Shown here piece after piece: positions 63,715 to 64,000 of a stretch of 64,000 nucleotides of DNA. The notes under the pieces are model-generated. The model ran no database searches. It was not told the origin of the DNA and was given only the letters and a program-made list of their open reading frames with translations. Source of the DNA: Bacillus sp. M6-12 (GTDB lineage: Bacteria > Bacillota > Bacilli > Bacillales > DSM-1321); contig NZ_PGVF01000006.1 of the NCBI RefSeq assembly GCF_002860285.1, positions 124,001 to 188,000 of the forward strand. Reading direction: 5' to 3'. Numbering within the stretch: the first letter of the stretch is position 1; the number at the start of each line of letters is the position of its first letter. The translations under genes were made by a program, and so were the position numbers.

Positions 63715-64000
63715 ATGCAAATTAGTAATCAGAAGCCTGCAAATCAATCTCCTAAAATAGATAACTCCCTGGAAGTAAATAAGGGTGACATATATAATGC
63801 TCAAATAAAAGAACGTGTTTCAAGTACTGAAGCAGTACTTCAAATCAGGGGAAAAGAGGTATTAGCAAGTTTTGAAGCAGGAGTTCCGGCTGAAGATCGG
63901 ATTACTGTTCAGATAGTGGCTCGAAACGAAAACGCTATCGAAGTGAAGTCTGTTATCGCTGAACAAAAAAAGACATCGGACGCGGGAAGCCAGCTAGCTG
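63715..64000 (+). CDS. N-terminal part of an uncharacterised, possibly flagellar (FliK-like) protein
   Basis: ATG with TAGGAGTG upstream; 95 codons run to the window edge. No signal peptide. After a polar start (MQISNQKPANQSPKID) it shows EAVLQIRGKEVLASFEAG and DRITVQIVARNENAIEVKSV, an OB-like pattern found at the N-terminus of Bacillus FliK/YlqG-type hook-length proteins. Usually flgM would follow yvyF; this frame does not look like FlgM. The assignment is tentative. Confidence 0.6.
   Translation, partial: MQISNQKPANQSPKIDNSLEVNKGDIYNAQIKERVSSTEAVLQIRGKEVLASFEAGVPAEDRITVQIVARNENAIEVKSVIAEQKKTSDAGSQLA

Overview
The window reads as the chromosome of a low-GC, Gram-positive, spore-former-type Bacillaceae. 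The evidence is strong GGAGG ribosome sites, many TTG starts, many surface-layer-homology (SLH) proteins, a SecA2/SlaP accessory export pair, and the degS-degU-degV-comFA-comFC-yvyF block known from Bacillus subtilis. I would place it near Cytobacillus, Mesobacillus or similar genera, but the sequence alone does not fix the genus. No rRNA, tRNA, CRISPR array, prophage or intact insertion sequence was seen.

Region 1 (1-48 kb) is an almost unbroken run of exported proteins. It starts with the C-terminal part of a probable S-layer protein, then an SLH metalloprotease, two SGNH hydrolases (one with SLH), a PQQ-propeller protein, a GNAT-like protein, a small membrane protein, a subtilisin, a large secreted nuclease-type EEP protein, a chemoreceptor, galU, two polysaccharide deacetylases around an SLH protein, two divergent SLH nucleotidases, a LysM-NlpC/P60 wall hydrolase, an SLH protein of unknown activity, an M14 carboxypeptidase, a second subtilase split by an apparent frameshift, an MBOAT/SGNH acylation pair and a phosphodiester glycosidase. 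Most genes are single transcription units with their own hairpin terminators.

Region 2 (48-51 kb) holds slaP and secA2, which fits dedicated export of S-layer proteins. The MBOAT pair nearby could acetylate the wall polysaccharide that SLH domains bind. Region 3 (51.6-64 kb) is conserved core: tagO, two LytR-CpsA-Psr ligases, yvyE, degS/degU, degV, comFA/comFC, yvyF and the start of a probable flagellar protein. DegS/DegU is a classical regulator of exoenzymes, motility and competence, so it sits between the genes it would be expected to influence.

The most unusual material is non-coding. Six intergenic arrays of degenerate short repeats share a period of about 21 bases although they belong to at least four sequence families. 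Three of them share a GTCGAGAAATCGATAT head and a GGGGTAT-type box. Other oddities are a diverged 470-480 bp tandem duplication between the chemoreceptor and galU that makes a chimeric 44-residue ORF, an orphan promoter-plus-terminator unit at 45.1-45.2 kb, and several gene remnants.
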